From JANNXY01 sp031409775 (GTDB taxonomy: Bacteria > Patescibacteriota > Minisyncoccia > Phycocordibacterales > CAIZIN01), in contig JANNXY010000031.1 in the NCBI GenBank assembly GCA_031409775.1, positions 1-8,047 on the forward strand: a stretch of DNA of 8,047 nt, in the 5' to 3' direction. A program made the position numbers and the translations under genes. The notes beneath the pieces were generated by a model, which ran no database searches, was not told the DNA's origin, and was given only the letters and a program-made list of their open reading frames with translations. This document shows, piece by piece, positions 1-6,130 of the stretch. The number at the start of each line of letters is the position of its first letter. Positions within the stretch are counted from its first letter, which is position 1.

Positions 1-80
1 CTAAATGCAACATACTCAACACCTTTCATTTCCTAGGAGTGCCAGAGAGTTATATAGCAACCTGAGATACGGGAAGGTGA

Positions 81-104
81 CTCAATCGAGAGATTGGGGT
101 TTTT
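81..104 (+). terminator. Possible plus-strand intrinsic terminator
   Basis: On the plus strand, CTCAATC (81-87) pairs with GATTGGG (92-98), with one T-G wobble, around a GAGA (GNRA-type) tetraloop. It is followed by G and five T. It would end transcription entering from the left, convergent with ligA. The stem is only 7 bp and rather AT-rich. No gene can be assigned in bases 1-80: two plus frames stop at 36 and 65 and neither short peptide is recognisable. Confidence 0.4.
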
Positions 105-121
105 GAAGTGGGTGGGGAGGG
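96..121 (+). other. G-quadruplex-like G runs (plus strand)
   Basis: Four G runs lie on the plus strand: GGGG 96-99, GGG 110-112, GGGG 114-117 and GGG 119-121. The last three are separated by single bases, while the first loop is 10 nt, longer than the usual 7-nt limit. The stretch lies just beyond the ligA stop codon, so in a ligA read-through transcript it would be C-rich. It is weaker than the motif at 7876-7905. Confidence 0.3.
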
Positions 122-149
122 TTTTGTGCAACAAAGCCCTACAGACATT

Positions 150-2123
150 CTACTTCATCTTAATTAAAAATTCATCCTCACTAATCACCTCTATGCCCAA
201 TTCCCTCGCCTTATCGAGTTTCGTCCCTGCTGATTCCCCTGCTACTACATAGTCCGTGCTTGCAGAAACTGATCCAGATACATCACCGCCTTGGGCGCGA
301 ATTAGCTCCTTGGCCTCGTCTCTAGACAGGGTTTGCAGTGTCCCTGTGAGCACCACAGTCTTCCCTGCAAAGAAGCCCGCTTTCTCTACTACTTTTTCCA
401 ATACCTTTTCTATTTTAATTTCTTTGAGTAAATTCTCTAGGACCTTTAGATTGTGTTTGTCATTGAACCATTCATATACAGACTCTGCCACTATCTCACC
501 GATACCGTATATCGCAGATATATCCTGTTTGCTCGCTTCTTTCAATTTATCAATCGATTTGAAATAGTTGGCCAAGTCTATCGCGGTTTCTTCGCCTACC
601 TGTGGGATAGATAGCGATACGATGAGTCTAGATAGCTTCACTTTGCGAGCATTCTGTATAGATTTAAATAAATTCTCCGCAGACTTCTCTGCGAATCGAG
701 GTAGTGATAAAATATCGCCTTTGGTCAATGTAAATATATCTGCGAATTCAGAAACTAGGTCATGATCCATGAGTGCATCGATAACTGCTGGACCACAGTG
801 ATCTATGTCGAATGAGGATTTAGAAGTGAAGTAGTAGAACCTGCGTCTATCCCTCGCGGGGCATTTCTTGTTCGTACAGTAGATATATATGTTGTCTCTG
901 ACTATCCTTTGGTTGCATTCGGGACAGTTTAGTGGAGGCTTGATCTTCTTTTCTCTACCTGTCCTCACCTCTACAAGCACCTTGACCACCTTGGGTATCA
1001 CATCCCCCGCCTTCTCTAGAATCACAGTGTCACCTGTACGCAATCCCAACCGCTCGATCTCGTCCATGTTGTGTAGCGTCGAGCGTGACACCACCGTTCC
1101 TGCCACAGATACGGGACGCAGATGCGCCACAGGCGTCACAACCCCTGTGCGGCCAACCTGGAATGCCACGTCCTCGACCACAGTCGTTACCTGCTCTGCG
1201 GGGAATTTGAAAGCGATACCGAACCGTGGAGCCTTGCCGGTATATCCGAGCGATTCTTGGAATCGCTTCTCGTTTACCTTGACCACCACACCATCTATCC
1301 AATAGTCTTCTTTCTTGGACCTATCCTTCCAATACTGCCAGAACATGATAACTTCTTCGATGTCTTTGCATTCCTTGAAATGCGGATTAACCTTGAATCC
1401 CAAACTTTTTAATTCTCTGAGTTCCTCGGCCTGGGTTCCGGGAACTTTCTCTGCTTGCGCGATATCATAGACAAACATATCGAGCCTGCGCTCTGCTACG
1501 ATCCTCGGGTCGAGCTGACGGATGGTTCCAGCCGCTACGTTGCGGGGATTGGCATATAACTCTTCCCCAGACTTCTGTCTCTCTGTGTTTATCTGCTTCA
1601 GCCTACTTTTGGCAAGCCATACTTCACCTTCGACAATAATATCTATAGGTTTCCCGAGTTGTAGCGGGACTGCTTCTATAGTTCTCACATTGGCAGTCAC
1701 GTCTTCTCCTACTGCACCGTTACCACGTGTAGCAGCTGTAACCAAGCTACCATTCACATATTCCAAAACGATTTTCAATCCGTCAATCTTGAGCTCACAG
1801 ACATATGACGGGTTTTCATCTTCTTTTAGTTTTCTCTTTACCCTTTCTCCGAATTCCCTGATCTCTTTCTCGTCAAACGCATCGTTGTATGACCACTGCG
1901 GGACTTTGTGCTGTACTTTCTTGAAGCCCTTTAGCGGTTCTCCTGCCACTCTCTGTGATGGTGAATCAGCAGAAACGAACTCTGGGTGTGCCTTCTCTAT
2001 CTCTGCTAGCTCGCGTTTGAGTGAGTCTAGTGCCTCGGGACTGATCTCTGACTTATCATGTACATGATATAGATTGCGATGATATTCTATAGCCTGCTTT
2101 AGCTTGTTGTAGCGGTCTTTCAT
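150..2123 (-). CDS. ligA: NAD+-dependent DNA ligase LigA
   Basis: Seals nicks in duplex DNA during replication and repair, using NAD+ as AMP donor. At 657 aa it is full length for the family (E. coli 671). Visible domains: Ia (about 1-70); adenylation domain (about 71-315) with nucleophile K112 in KIDG, E110, GEV at 166-168, DGVV at 277-280 and K282/K306; OB fold with QVGRTG at 312-317; a four-cysteine zinc finger (C400, C403, C416, C421); helix-hairpin-helix region (about 440-560); BRCT domain (about 583-657). Catalytic residues are intact. Two positions usually invariant in domain Ia differ: P29 and L32 occupy the E. coli D32 and Y35 sites. GNG at 134-136 replaces the usual GDG. The gene starts 18 nt after the minor-pilin operon, has its own -10-like box ending 6 nt before ATG, and no Shine-Dalgarno. 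It is probably co-transcribed with the pilins as well. Confidence 0.97.
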   Translation of the reverse strand: MKDRYNKLKQAIEYHRNLYHVHDKSEISPEALDSLKRELAEIEKAHPEFVSADSPSQRVAGEPLKGFKKVQHKVPQWSYNDAFDEKEIREFGERVKRKLKEDENPSYVCELKIDGLKIVLEYVNGSLVTAATRGNGAVGEDVTANVRTIEAVPLQLGKPIDIIVEGEVWLAKSRLKQINTERQKSGEELYANPRNVAAGTIRQLDPRIVAERRLDMFVYDIAQAEKVPGTQAEELRELKSLGFKVNPHFKECKDIEEVIMFWQYWKDRSKKEDYWIDGVVVKVNEKRFQESLGYTGKAPRFGIAFKFPAEQVTTVVEDVAFQVGRTGVVTPVAHLRPVSVAGTVVSRSTLHNMDEIERLGLRTGDTVILEKAGDVIPKVVKVLVEVRTGREKKIKPPLNCPECNQRIVRDNIYIYCTNKKCPARDRRRFYYFTSKSSFDIDHCGPAVIDALMDHDLVSEFADIFTLTKGDILSLPRFAEKSAENLFKSIQNARKVKLSRLIVSLSIPQVGEETAIDLANYFKSIDKLKEASKQDISAIYGIGEIVAESVYEWFNDKHNLKVLENLLKEIKIEKVLEKVVEKAGFFAGKTVVLTGTLQTLSRDEAKELIRAQGGDVSGSVSASTDYVVAGESAGTKLDKARELGIEVISEDEFLIKMK

Positions 2124-2129
2124 AGACTC

Positions 2130-2138
2130 ATACTACCA
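2130..2138 (-). promoter_or_regulatory. Extended -10 of ligA
   Basis: On the minus strand TG-G-TAGTAT (2138-2130) is followed by exactly 6 nt and then the ligA ATG. The hexamer matches TATAAT at 4 of 6 positions and has the TGn extension. Spacing places the transcription start at or next to the A of ATG, implying a leaderless mRNA. It sits in the 18-nt gap after the PilX-like gene and gives ligA a way to be expressed apart from the pilin operon. Confidence 0.45.
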
Positions 2139-2141
2139 GAT

Positions 2142-2642
2142 CTAGTATGTAATTTCGAGACCTCGCTCTATTAGCCTCTTGTTCGCCACTGCAGGGTTCG
2201 CATTGTAACCCAATGCAGAGATGATAGTTTTTATTGAACCATCAGGTTGCTCGTATTTACCTACCTGCACCTCTGACCAATGCCCTGTGGAAGTAAATTT
2301 GATAGTAGTTGAAGCAAATTTCAGGGAGCCACTATAAGTACCAGAACTTTCGGTAACGTTTGCAGGAATTACTGTTTCTCCAAAACATGTTACTGGCAAA
2401 TACTTTGGAACGTCATCTGTATTAGGAAACTTCTTACCTATCAAATCATTGTACAAGGCACATTCAGCGGCGCTGTCTGCGACATAGAACGCGATCTGCG
2501 AATCTCGTCCAGCAGATGAGAGTGTGATCTGCTTGACGGTTATGTTGGCGACAGAGAGTCCTATAGACAGCACCAGTGCAGAGACAATAACTGCAACAAG
2601 TATAGTGAATCCTTTTTTATTTTGTAAATTTATTTTAATCAT
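2142..2642 (-). CDS. PilX/GspK-like minor pilin
   Basis: Prepilin-like protein of 166 aa, last of the four minor-pilin genes. A short basic leader ends KKG (9-11), followed by F12 and a hydrophobic helix to about residue 33, the class III signal cut by prepilin peptidase. The usual Glu at mature position 5 is replaced by Val (V16). Lack of Glu5 is characteristic of the tip pseudopilin GspK. The motif A55-D-S-A-A-E-C61-A-L-Y-N65 and cysteines C61 and C86 (possible disulfide) follow, then a beta-rich C-terminus. The ATG lies one base after the upstream stop (TAA-T-ATG), so translation is probably coupled. Likely role: cap of a pilus or pseudopilus tip complex. Assignment as PilX-like versus GspK-like rests on position and Glu5 loss only; the protein is shorter than typical GspK. 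Confidence 0.75.
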   Translation of the reverse strand: MIKINLQNKKGFTILVAVIVSALVLSIGLSVANITVKQITLSSAGRDSQIAFYVADSAAECALYNDLIGKKFPNTDDVPKYLPVTCFGETVIPANVTESSGTYSGSLKFASTTIKFTSTGHWSEVQVGKYEQPDGSIKTIISALGYNANPAVANKRLIERGLEITY

Positions 2643-2643
2643 A

Positions 2644-3213
2644 TTATTGCCAATAGAATAAATTTTCCTTTATTTGGAACGATCGTGGTATTACTCCAGA
2701 GGTCCAAGAGACCGTTATAGTTACTTCAACTTCATTTGGTGAAATCTTTGAATACTGGAAAACCCTTTTAAATTTGGTTCTATCTGCTAGGTTTACAGAT
2801 ATAGTATAGAACCCGTCAGGTCCATTGTATAAATATGCTTGGTCAATAGATCCAACTGATGCGATATAGCTCAGGGTATCTTGTGGACTTAGGTATACGT
2901 TGGCAGTATCAATAGTACAAAATGAACCCACACACCCTATCAAATCAGTATCGTATATATACCAATCAGTTGCTCCACTTGTAACATTTGTAATCCTGTT
3001 GAAGTCTCTCAGGTATCGAAGCGCCTCCACAGCATCCTGAGCCAGATAGTATGCCGTGACTTGGTCTGCAGCGTATCGAGATGCCTGGATACCATTACCA
3101 ACGAACACAACAGGTCCGGCTATAGAGATCATGAGTATAGAAATAGCAACGAGTGTCTCTACCAGAGTAAACCCTCCTTTCTTATTATTCTTTTTAAATA
3201 AATTAAATTTCAT
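2644..3213 (-). CDS. PulI/PilV-like minor pilin
   Basis: Type IV (pseudo)pilin, 189 aa from the chosen ATG. The leader ends KKGG (11-14), cleavage is expected before F15, and Glu19 is mature position 5 (FTLVE). A hydrophobic helix runs to about residue 40, followed by YLAQDAVEALRYLRD (56-70), a pattern typical of PulI/PilV-type minor pilins. The C-terminal part is beta-rich with two close cysteines. An in-frame TTG at 3228 would add five residues and overlap the upstream gene by 11 bp; the ATG at 3213 is preferred because it starts 4 nt after the upstream stop, in keeping with the coupled junctions either side. Neighbours PulJ-like and PilX-like suggest one tip complex. Confidence 0.82.
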   Translation of the reverse strand: MKFNLFKKNNKKGGFTLVETLVAISILMISIAGPVVFVGNGIQASRYAADQVTAYYLAQDAVEALRYLRDFNRITNVTSGATDWYIYDTDLIGCVGSFCTIDTANVYLSPQDTLSYIASVGSIDQAYLYNGPDGFYTISVNLADRTKFKRVFQYSKISPNEVEVTITVSWTSGVIPRSFQIKENLFYWQ

Positions 3214-3217
3214 ATAA

Positions 3218-3763
3218 TTAAAAATCAACTTGCCGTTGGGTTACAGAGGTAGAAATATTAAACTTTGTTTTTATATTCTCTTTGCCAGTAATAGTCTCAC
3301 CTCCGATATGTATCATTACCGCAGGTTGAAATCCGTCACCTGGTTCATTACCGATCGTCTTGAAACATAGACTAGTAATATCAATCTCTGGTGCAGTGAC
3401 ATATGATTCGATACTAGCATCTATATACTTTATATAAAGCCTACCTACACCACCATCATCTTCTAGGCTATATATCAACTCATCGTCATTTGTGTTGTGG
3501 AAAGTAAATGTTTCTGCACAACCAAAACCGCTATTAACCCCAGATTGGTATCCATACCCCGTCTTGATCTCGCGAGTCATATTGTCTACAGCATAGTTGA
3601 GGTTACCTATGGCGACCACATAGGCCTGGTTTTTCTTGTTACCATCTACTATAGATAGTATAGTACCCATCGCTACCATCATAACAATGGCGAAAAGCGT
3701 TACCGATACCATTAGCTCAATCAGAGAAAACCCAAATTTTTTTCTTTCAAATTTATTCGGCAT
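3218..3763 (-). CDS. PulJ/PilW-like minor pilin
   Basis: Type IV (pseudo)pilin of 181 aa. The class III signal is KKFG (8-11) then F12-S-L-I-E16, so Glu is at mature position 5, followed by a hydrophobic helix to about residue 38. The segment N54-x-x-Y-A-V-D-N-M-T-R-E-I66 fits the amphipathic stretch that follows the helix in PulJ/PilW-type proteins. C82 and C133 could form a disulfide. The ATG is one base after the stop of the upstream GspH-like gene (TAA-T-ATG). The downstream PulI-like ATG lies 4 nt beyond its own stop. It is probably part of the minor-pilin complex that initiates fibre assembly at the cytoplasmic membrane. Confidence 0.8.
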   Translation of the reverse strand: MPNKFERKKFGFSLIELMVSVTLFAIVMMVAMGTILSIVDGNKKNQAYVVAIGNLNYAVDNMTREIKTGYGYQSGVNSGFGCAETFTFHNTNDDELIYSLEDDGGVGRLYIKYIDASIESYVTAPEIDITSLCFKTIGNEPGDGFQPAVMIHIGGETITGKENIKTKFNISTSVTQRQVDF

Positions 3764-3764
3764 A

Positions 3765-4346
3765 TTATTTTACAGATATCTGCCCACTCCTATCGACCCT
3801 TATAATCTTTTCTTTACCCCTCGCTGATGAAATAGTAATCTCCCCATATGTCCTAGCATTGTTCTGATCTGTGTCATATATATAAGCAATCGGGTCAGGT
3901 CGTTTAAATATGATACTTAATTCTCCTGTATTTCCAGTTGGATTATACGAGTCTGCCAAATTTTTCACAGAGACATCCCCCCTTATGTTGAGCTCCTCTC
4001 TACATTCGCTAGCGGGATTTGACCCACAAGTGGCTTCATTTGTATAATCATACTCATTATCGCTGTCCTTGTCCGCAAATACAATCACTTTCTTGTCATC
4101 ACCAGGCGAGGTAGAGAAGTAAGCTCCATATGAACCAGAATATCCAGCTTCCCTCTTCACAGACAATCCATAGCTCTGAGCCTGCTTCACGGTGAGGGCG
4201 ACTTCGTAGGCTAGGTTCGTCACAGCGACGCTAGAGTTGAATGCAGAATGGTTGTATAGAACGACAGATGTGATGATGGCAAATATAGAAATAGAGACCA
4301 ATACTTCGATCATTGTTACTCCTCTGTTCTTAGATTTAATCTTCAT
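3765..4346 (-). CDS. GspH/FimT-like minor pilin
   Basis: Type IV (pseudo)pilin of 193 aa from the chosen ATG. Signal: basic leader, R8-G9, then V10-T-M-I-E14; mature residue 1 is Val instead of the common Phe, but Glu5 is present. A hydrophobic helix follows to about residue 31. The C-terminal half has the GspH/FimT layout: a hydrophobic strand, F-K-R-P-D-P, later strands, and a final R-V-D-R-S-G-Q-I-S. Two cysteines lie in the middle of the protein (TCGSN and ECREE). A TTG at 4364 would add six residues, but it lies upstream of the TATAAT box at 4358-4353, so ATG 4346 is chosen. It is first gene of the minor-pilin operon, 33 nt after the prepilin peptidase, apparently with its own promoter. 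Confidence 0.83.
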   Translation of the reverse strand: MKIKSKNRGVTMIEVLVSISIFAIITSVVLYNHSAFNSSVAVTNLAYEVALTVKQAQSYGLSVKREAGYSGSYGAYFSTSPGDDKKVIVFADKDSDNEYDYTNEATCGSNPASECREELNIRGDVSVKNLADSYNPTGNTGELSIIFKRPDPIAYIYDTDQNNARTYGEITISSARGKEKIIRVDRSGQISVK

Positions 4347-4352
4347 ATGTTT

Positions 4353-4358
4353 ATTATA
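4353..4358 (-). promoter_or_regulatory. TATAAT -10 of minor-pilin operon
   Basis: A perfect TATAAT (minus strand 4358-4353) ends exactly 6 nt before ATG 4346. There is no TGn extension and no convincing -35 at 16-18 bp. The transcript would be leaderless or nearly so. A GGAG overlaps the region just upstream, but at 12 nt from the ATG it is too far for a good Shine-Dalgarno and would not be in the transcript. Confidence 0.5.
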
Positions 4359-4368
4359 CTCCAACCAT

Positions 4369-4380
4369 GCATATATATGC
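4369..4380. repeat. 12-bp perfect palindrome GCATATATATGC
   Basis: A perfect palindrome overlaps the last base of the pilD stop codon and lies about 10 bp upstream of the TATAAT of the minor-pilin operon, near where a -35 element would be. It could be a dimeric regulator site, but an AT dinucleotide core makes chance palindromy likely. Confidence 0.3.
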
Positions 4381-5156
4381 TAGAACATGAACAGCTCCGA
4401 GATGGTCGTCATATCGATGTTAGCGAGTAGCACCAGCCAGAATCCAAGTATGAGAAATGGTGCAAATGGAATTTCTGTCTTCATGCCTATTCTCTTCTTT
4501 TTCTTGTGCATCGCTATAGAGAGTAACACGAGCATGATGCCCACGATCGACCCGAGCCAGAACCCGATCATCACTGCTGCGATCCCCGCGCTCCATCCGA
4601 GTATGAGCCCCATAGCGAGGACAAGCTTGGAATCCCCGAACCCCATCCATGTACCAGAGGAGAAGTACCAGAGTGAAGCAAAGAACACCGCGAACACCGG
4701 TCCAGCTGCCACTTCCAGATACCCATGACCCACCCCGAGCTGATACGTCCGTAGCAATGCCCCAACTACTATAAATGTATACACCACTGCATCGGGTATG
4801 ATGCAATGTTTGAGGTCATAGACAAATATCACCACAGTGATACAAGCGATGATCGCATATATGAGAGCCCATACTGGCGAGAATACATATGCGATAAGTG
4901 TAAACAGTACTCCTGTACCAGCTTCGACCAGTGGGTACTGGAGGGATACCTTGCTTTTACACCTCGAACATTTGCCTAGGAGGAAGAAATAACTCACGAT
5001 CGGGATAAGCTCATACCAATACAGCTGTTTGTTACAGCAGAAGCATGCCGATCTACCACCGAGTCCCCTGCCTGTGTTCATGCGCAGTATCACGACATTG
5101 AGGAAGCTTCCAATAATGGTTCCGAAAACAAATACTAAAATATAAAATGTGATCAT
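4380..5156 (-). CDS. pilD: Prepilin peptidase / N-methyltransferase (PilD-type)
   Basis: Bifunctional membrane aspartic protease (A24 family) that cuts prepilin leaders after Gly and methylates the new N-terminus; all prepilins in this window are expected substrates. 258 aa. The N-terminal signature F-G-T-I-I-G-S-F-L-N-V (11-21) is followed by a cytoplasmic zinc-binding loop with C38/C41 and C63/C66 (two CxxC; an extra C40 is present) and Q-Y-P-L-V-E (73-78). Catalytic aspartates are D114 (VYD, followed by IIPD at 119-122) and D175 in GFGDSK (172-177). About seven to eight hydrophobic segments are visible. Both the methyltransferase-associated cysteines and the protease motifs are present, so it should be bifunctional. 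Start: ATG 5156, 6 nt after an extended -10. It precedes the minor-pilin operon by 33 nt. Confidence 0.95.
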   Translation of the reverse strand: MITFYILVFVFGTIIGSFLNVVILRMNTGRGLGGRSACFCCNKQLYWYELIPIVSYFFLLGKCSRCKSKVSLQYPLVEAGTGVLFTLIAYVFSPVWALIYAIIACITVVIFVYDLKHCIIPDAVVYTFIVVGALLRTYQLGVGHGYLEVAAGPVFAVFFASLWYFSSGTWMGFGDSKLVLAMGLILGWSAGIAAVMIGFWLGSIVGIMLVLLSIAMHKKKKRIGMKTEIPFAPFLILGFWLVLLANIDMTTISELFMF

Positions 5157-5162
5157 GGAAAT

Positions 5163-5171
5163 ATTATAACA
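5163..5171 (-). promoter_or_regulatory. Extended -10 of pilD
   Basis: Minus strand TG-T-TATAAT (5171-5163), a perfect extended -10, ends 6 nt before the pilD ATG (spacer ATTTCC). The inferred transcription start coincides with the start codon, and no Shine-Dalgarno is present. Confidence 0.6.
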
Positions 5172-5181
5172 CTAAACCTGA

Positions 5182-5523
5182 TTAGACTACACGCTCTAAA
5201 GCAGTAATCCTCTCTTCATGATTTGCTGTGTTGCTTCTTATAGATTTAATATCTGACTTCATTACTACAATGTCTGTTTTAATTTCCACAATATCTGCTT
5301 TCATTTCCACAATATCTTCTGTATTTTTAGCAACCATTTCTTGAATAGAGTCACTTTGTATCTTTAGAGATTTGACATCATCACTGGTACCTCTGGCCAT
5401 ATCTATGATAGTCCCCAGACCAGACTTGAAGTCTTCTGACAAAACACCCATATAGCGTTCATACTCTATGCGTTGTGTTTCCATTTCTTCCCTTATAAAT
5501 TTCTTTAGATTATCCTCGTTCAT
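5182..5523 (-). CDS. Small heptad-repeat coiled-coil protein
   Basis: No family recognised. 113 aa, highly charged, no signal peptide or membrane segment, so probably cytoplasmic. Residues 50-112 form a predicted coiled coil. Within it, residues 70-97 are four consecutive heptads beginning with D (DIVEMKA, DIVEIKT, DIVVMKS, DIKSIRS) with I and M/I at the core positions. The N-terminal 25 residues are charged and helical-looking. Similar short proteins are common as uncharacterised ORFs in bacteria. Start ATG 5523 is preceded at 6 nt by an extended -10 (TG-A-TATACT). It lies between the pilin-tail region and pilD, 25 nt upstream of the pilD ATG, and may be co-transcribed with it. No function is proposed. 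Confidence 0.75.
   Translation of the reverse strand: MNEDNLKKFIREEMETQRIEYERYMGVLSEDFKSGLGTIIDMARGTSDDVKSLKIQSDSIQEMVAKNTEDIVEMKADIVEIKTDIVVMKSDIKSIRSNTANHEERITALERVV
5233..5316 (-). repeat. Four 21-bp in-frame tandem repeats
   Basis: Codons 70-97 of the coiled-coil gene repeat with a 21-bp period, one heptad per unit. The two upstream units share the exact 15-mer ATTTCCACAATATCT (plus strand, 5282-5296 and 5303-5317), and the other two are diverged. Repeat-unit gain or loss would lengthen the coil without breaking the frame. Confidence 0.7.
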
Positions 5524-5529
5524 ACAGAC

Positions 5530-5538
5530 AGTATATCA
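5530..5538 (-). promoter_or_regulatory. Extended -10 of coiled-coil gene
   Basis: Minus strand TG-A-TATACT (5538-5530) ends exactly 6 nt before ATG 5523. A TTGCTG 16 bp upstream is a possible weak -35. Same geometry as at pilD and ligA. Confidence 0.55.
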
Positions 5539-5562
5539 GTCGAACAAAATTCAGCAATCCTG

Positions 5563-5611
5563 CTACTCGCACACATCTGCACTGATCGCGTCTGCTGCGC
5601 TGGACTCTCCT
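5563..5611. repeat. 49-bp direct repeat, copy 1
   Basis: Identical base for base to 6669-6717, same orientation, 1106 bp apart. It covers the pilin stop codon and the last 15 codons. Confidence 0.95.
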
Positions 5612-5626
5612 ACATTAGGAGAGTCC
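5602..5626. repeat. 11-bp perfect inverted repeat (hairpin)
   Basis: GGACTCTCCTA (5602-5612) and TAGGAGAGTCC (5616-5626) flank the 3-nt loop CAT. A GC-rich stretch with a second small hairpin (CCGC-CTC-GCGG, 5627-5637) adjoins it. There is no T tract on either side, so it is not a standard terminator. One arm corresponds to pilin tail codons; the other has no counterpart in the parent pilin and looks like an inverted copy of it or the edge of an inserted palindromic element. Confidence 0.85.
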
Positions 5627-5645
5627 CCGCCTCGCGGAGCCTTCG

Positions 5646-5876
5646 CTATGCCACTAACGGTGTCGAATACATGATGTTTATTCCACGAAGAATCTGGCTT
5701 TCCAAACTCTTTTTTGATAATTGTTCCGACGCATCGAGAAGTTCAATACCTACAACATCACCCTTTTTATCCAGATCAATAATAAGTCTACCGTTCATTT
5801 CCACGGTTTTTGCAACTTTGGATTTCTTTAGATAAATATATAGTGCGTCTATTGTTTTGTCATAATTTATTTTCAT
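5646..5876 (-). CDS. DUF2283 family protein (second copy)
   Basis: 76 aa. The N-terminal pattern M-K-I-N-Y-D-K-x-x-D-A-L-Y-I-Y-L is the hallmark start of DUF2283, followed by V-A-K-T-V-E, I-I-D-L-D-K-x-G-x-V-V-G-I-E-L-L-D-A-S. The family is small and cytoplasmic with no established biochemical function; genes are often next to DUF4258 genes. Here it begins 10 nt after the stop of a truncated DUF4258 fragment, mirroring the intact pair at 6614-6131. Residues after about 55 are not typical, and the last codons run into a GC-rich segment beside a pilin-tail remnant, so the C-terminus may have been altered by recombination. A GATAAT box lies 9 nt before the ATG; no clear Shine-Dalgarno. Confidence 0.8.
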   Translation of the reverse strand: MKINYDKTIDALYIYLKKSKVAKTVEMNGRLIIDLDKKGDVVGIELLDASEQLSKKSLESQILRGINIMYSTPLVA

Positions 5877-5886
5877 AATTTATTTA

Positions 5887-6033
5887 TTATCTATGCTTTT
5901 GGTCTGGAGATTTTATGGCTTTTCTTATATGATCTATTTCTACGCCTCTTTCAACCAATCTTTGTTGGAAATGTATCGGAAAATTAGCTCCATTTAATGA
6001 ATATACCACATATTTTTCGAAAGACCATCCTAC
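5887..6033 (-). pseudogene. Truncated DUF4258-like gene
   Basis: Open frame of 48 codons (6033-5890) with stop TAA 5889-5887 and no ATG. Residues 21-43 carry the DUF4258 signature spacing: H21, R25-L, E28-R29-G30, I33, I36, A39-I40 and P43-D44, then the frame ends at residue 48. The intact DUF4258 protein encoded at 6614 has about 50 more residues after the equivalent Pro, including the central and C-terminal strands, so the 3' half is missing. The frame begins inside the stop region of a pilin tail (stop at 6030-6032) and ends 10 nt before a DUF2283 start codon. Most likely a remnant of a second DUF4258-DUF2283 pair. A GTG at 6009 could start a 40-aa peptide, but there is no sign that it is used. 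Confidence 0.55.
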
Positions 6034-6125
6034 TTACACGCATTCGCCGCTATCGCATCTGCGGCAGTTGTATCCCCTGTTACATATTTATAGCCCCGAC
6101 CCGCCACTGTCCACACACCATACAG
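6030..6125 (-). pseudogene. Pilin C-terminal tail remnant (second copy)
   Basis: An open frame of 31 codons ends at TAG 6032-6030. It reads Y-G-V-W-T-V-A-G-R-G-Y-K-Y, then TTAADAIAANACK. This aligns with the tail of the frameshifted pilin (SSAADAISADVCE), including the final Cys. It begins after a TGA just downstream of a DUF2283 stop and has no start codon, prepilin signal or hydrophobic helix. It is therefore a 3' fragment of a pilin gene, from the same family as but not identical to the other two tails. Its position after a DUF2283 gene matches that of the third tail at 5563, supporting an iterated module. Confidence 0.65.
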
Positions 6126-6130
6126 TCAGA

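Larger units (their letters stand above)
5563..5626 (-). pseudogene. Pilin C-terminal tail remnant (third copy)
   Basis: The minus-strand frame ending at TAG 5565-5563 encodes GESSAADAISADVCE, identical to the last 15 residues of the frameshifted pilin that ends at 6669. The underlying 49 bp are identical. Recognisable homology ends at the 11-bp-armed palindrome (5602-5626); further upstream the frame stays open but does not look like pilin. There is no prepilin signal, start codon or promoter, so this is a fragment left by duplication or recombination, or a silent cassette. It overlaps nothing functional that I can see and lies 19 nt beyond the stop of a DUF2283 gene. Confidence 0.75.

Noticed and set aside
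30..105. tRNA-like stretch near the left edge
   Set aside because: No acceptor/T-arm pairing or GTTC-type T loop could be built.
119..139. Hairpin GGG-x-TTTG / CAAA-x-CCC after ligA as its terminator
   Set aside because: The stem has an internal mismatch and no T tract follows on the minus strand.
256..2067. Several long plus-strand open frames opposite ligA
   Set aside because: They are antisense shadows of ligA, with no recognisable domains and Ser/Thr/Pro-rich translations.
3214..3228. TTG start giving a 194-aa PulI-like protein
   Set aside because: The ATG at 3213 fits the coupled spacing of the operon and keeps a normal leader length.
4347..4364. TTG start giving a 199-aa GspH-like protein
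   Set aside because: The TATAAT box lies downstream of this TTG, and ATG 4346 sits at the same 6-nt spacing as in other genes here.
4420..4806. Alternative minus and plus frames within pilD
   Set aside because: The pilD frame has all catalytic and zinc motifs; the others are shadows with no family features.
5233..5316. 21-bp repeats as a CRISPR array
   Set aside because: The repeats are contiguous, have no spacers, lie in frame in a coding sequence and match a protein heptad.
6060..6125. Frameshift within the second pilin tail (a W-C-V-D-S-G-G reading)
   Set aside because: A single uninterrupted frame (Y-G-V-W-T-V-A-G) runs through to the conserved tail, so no frameshift is needed.
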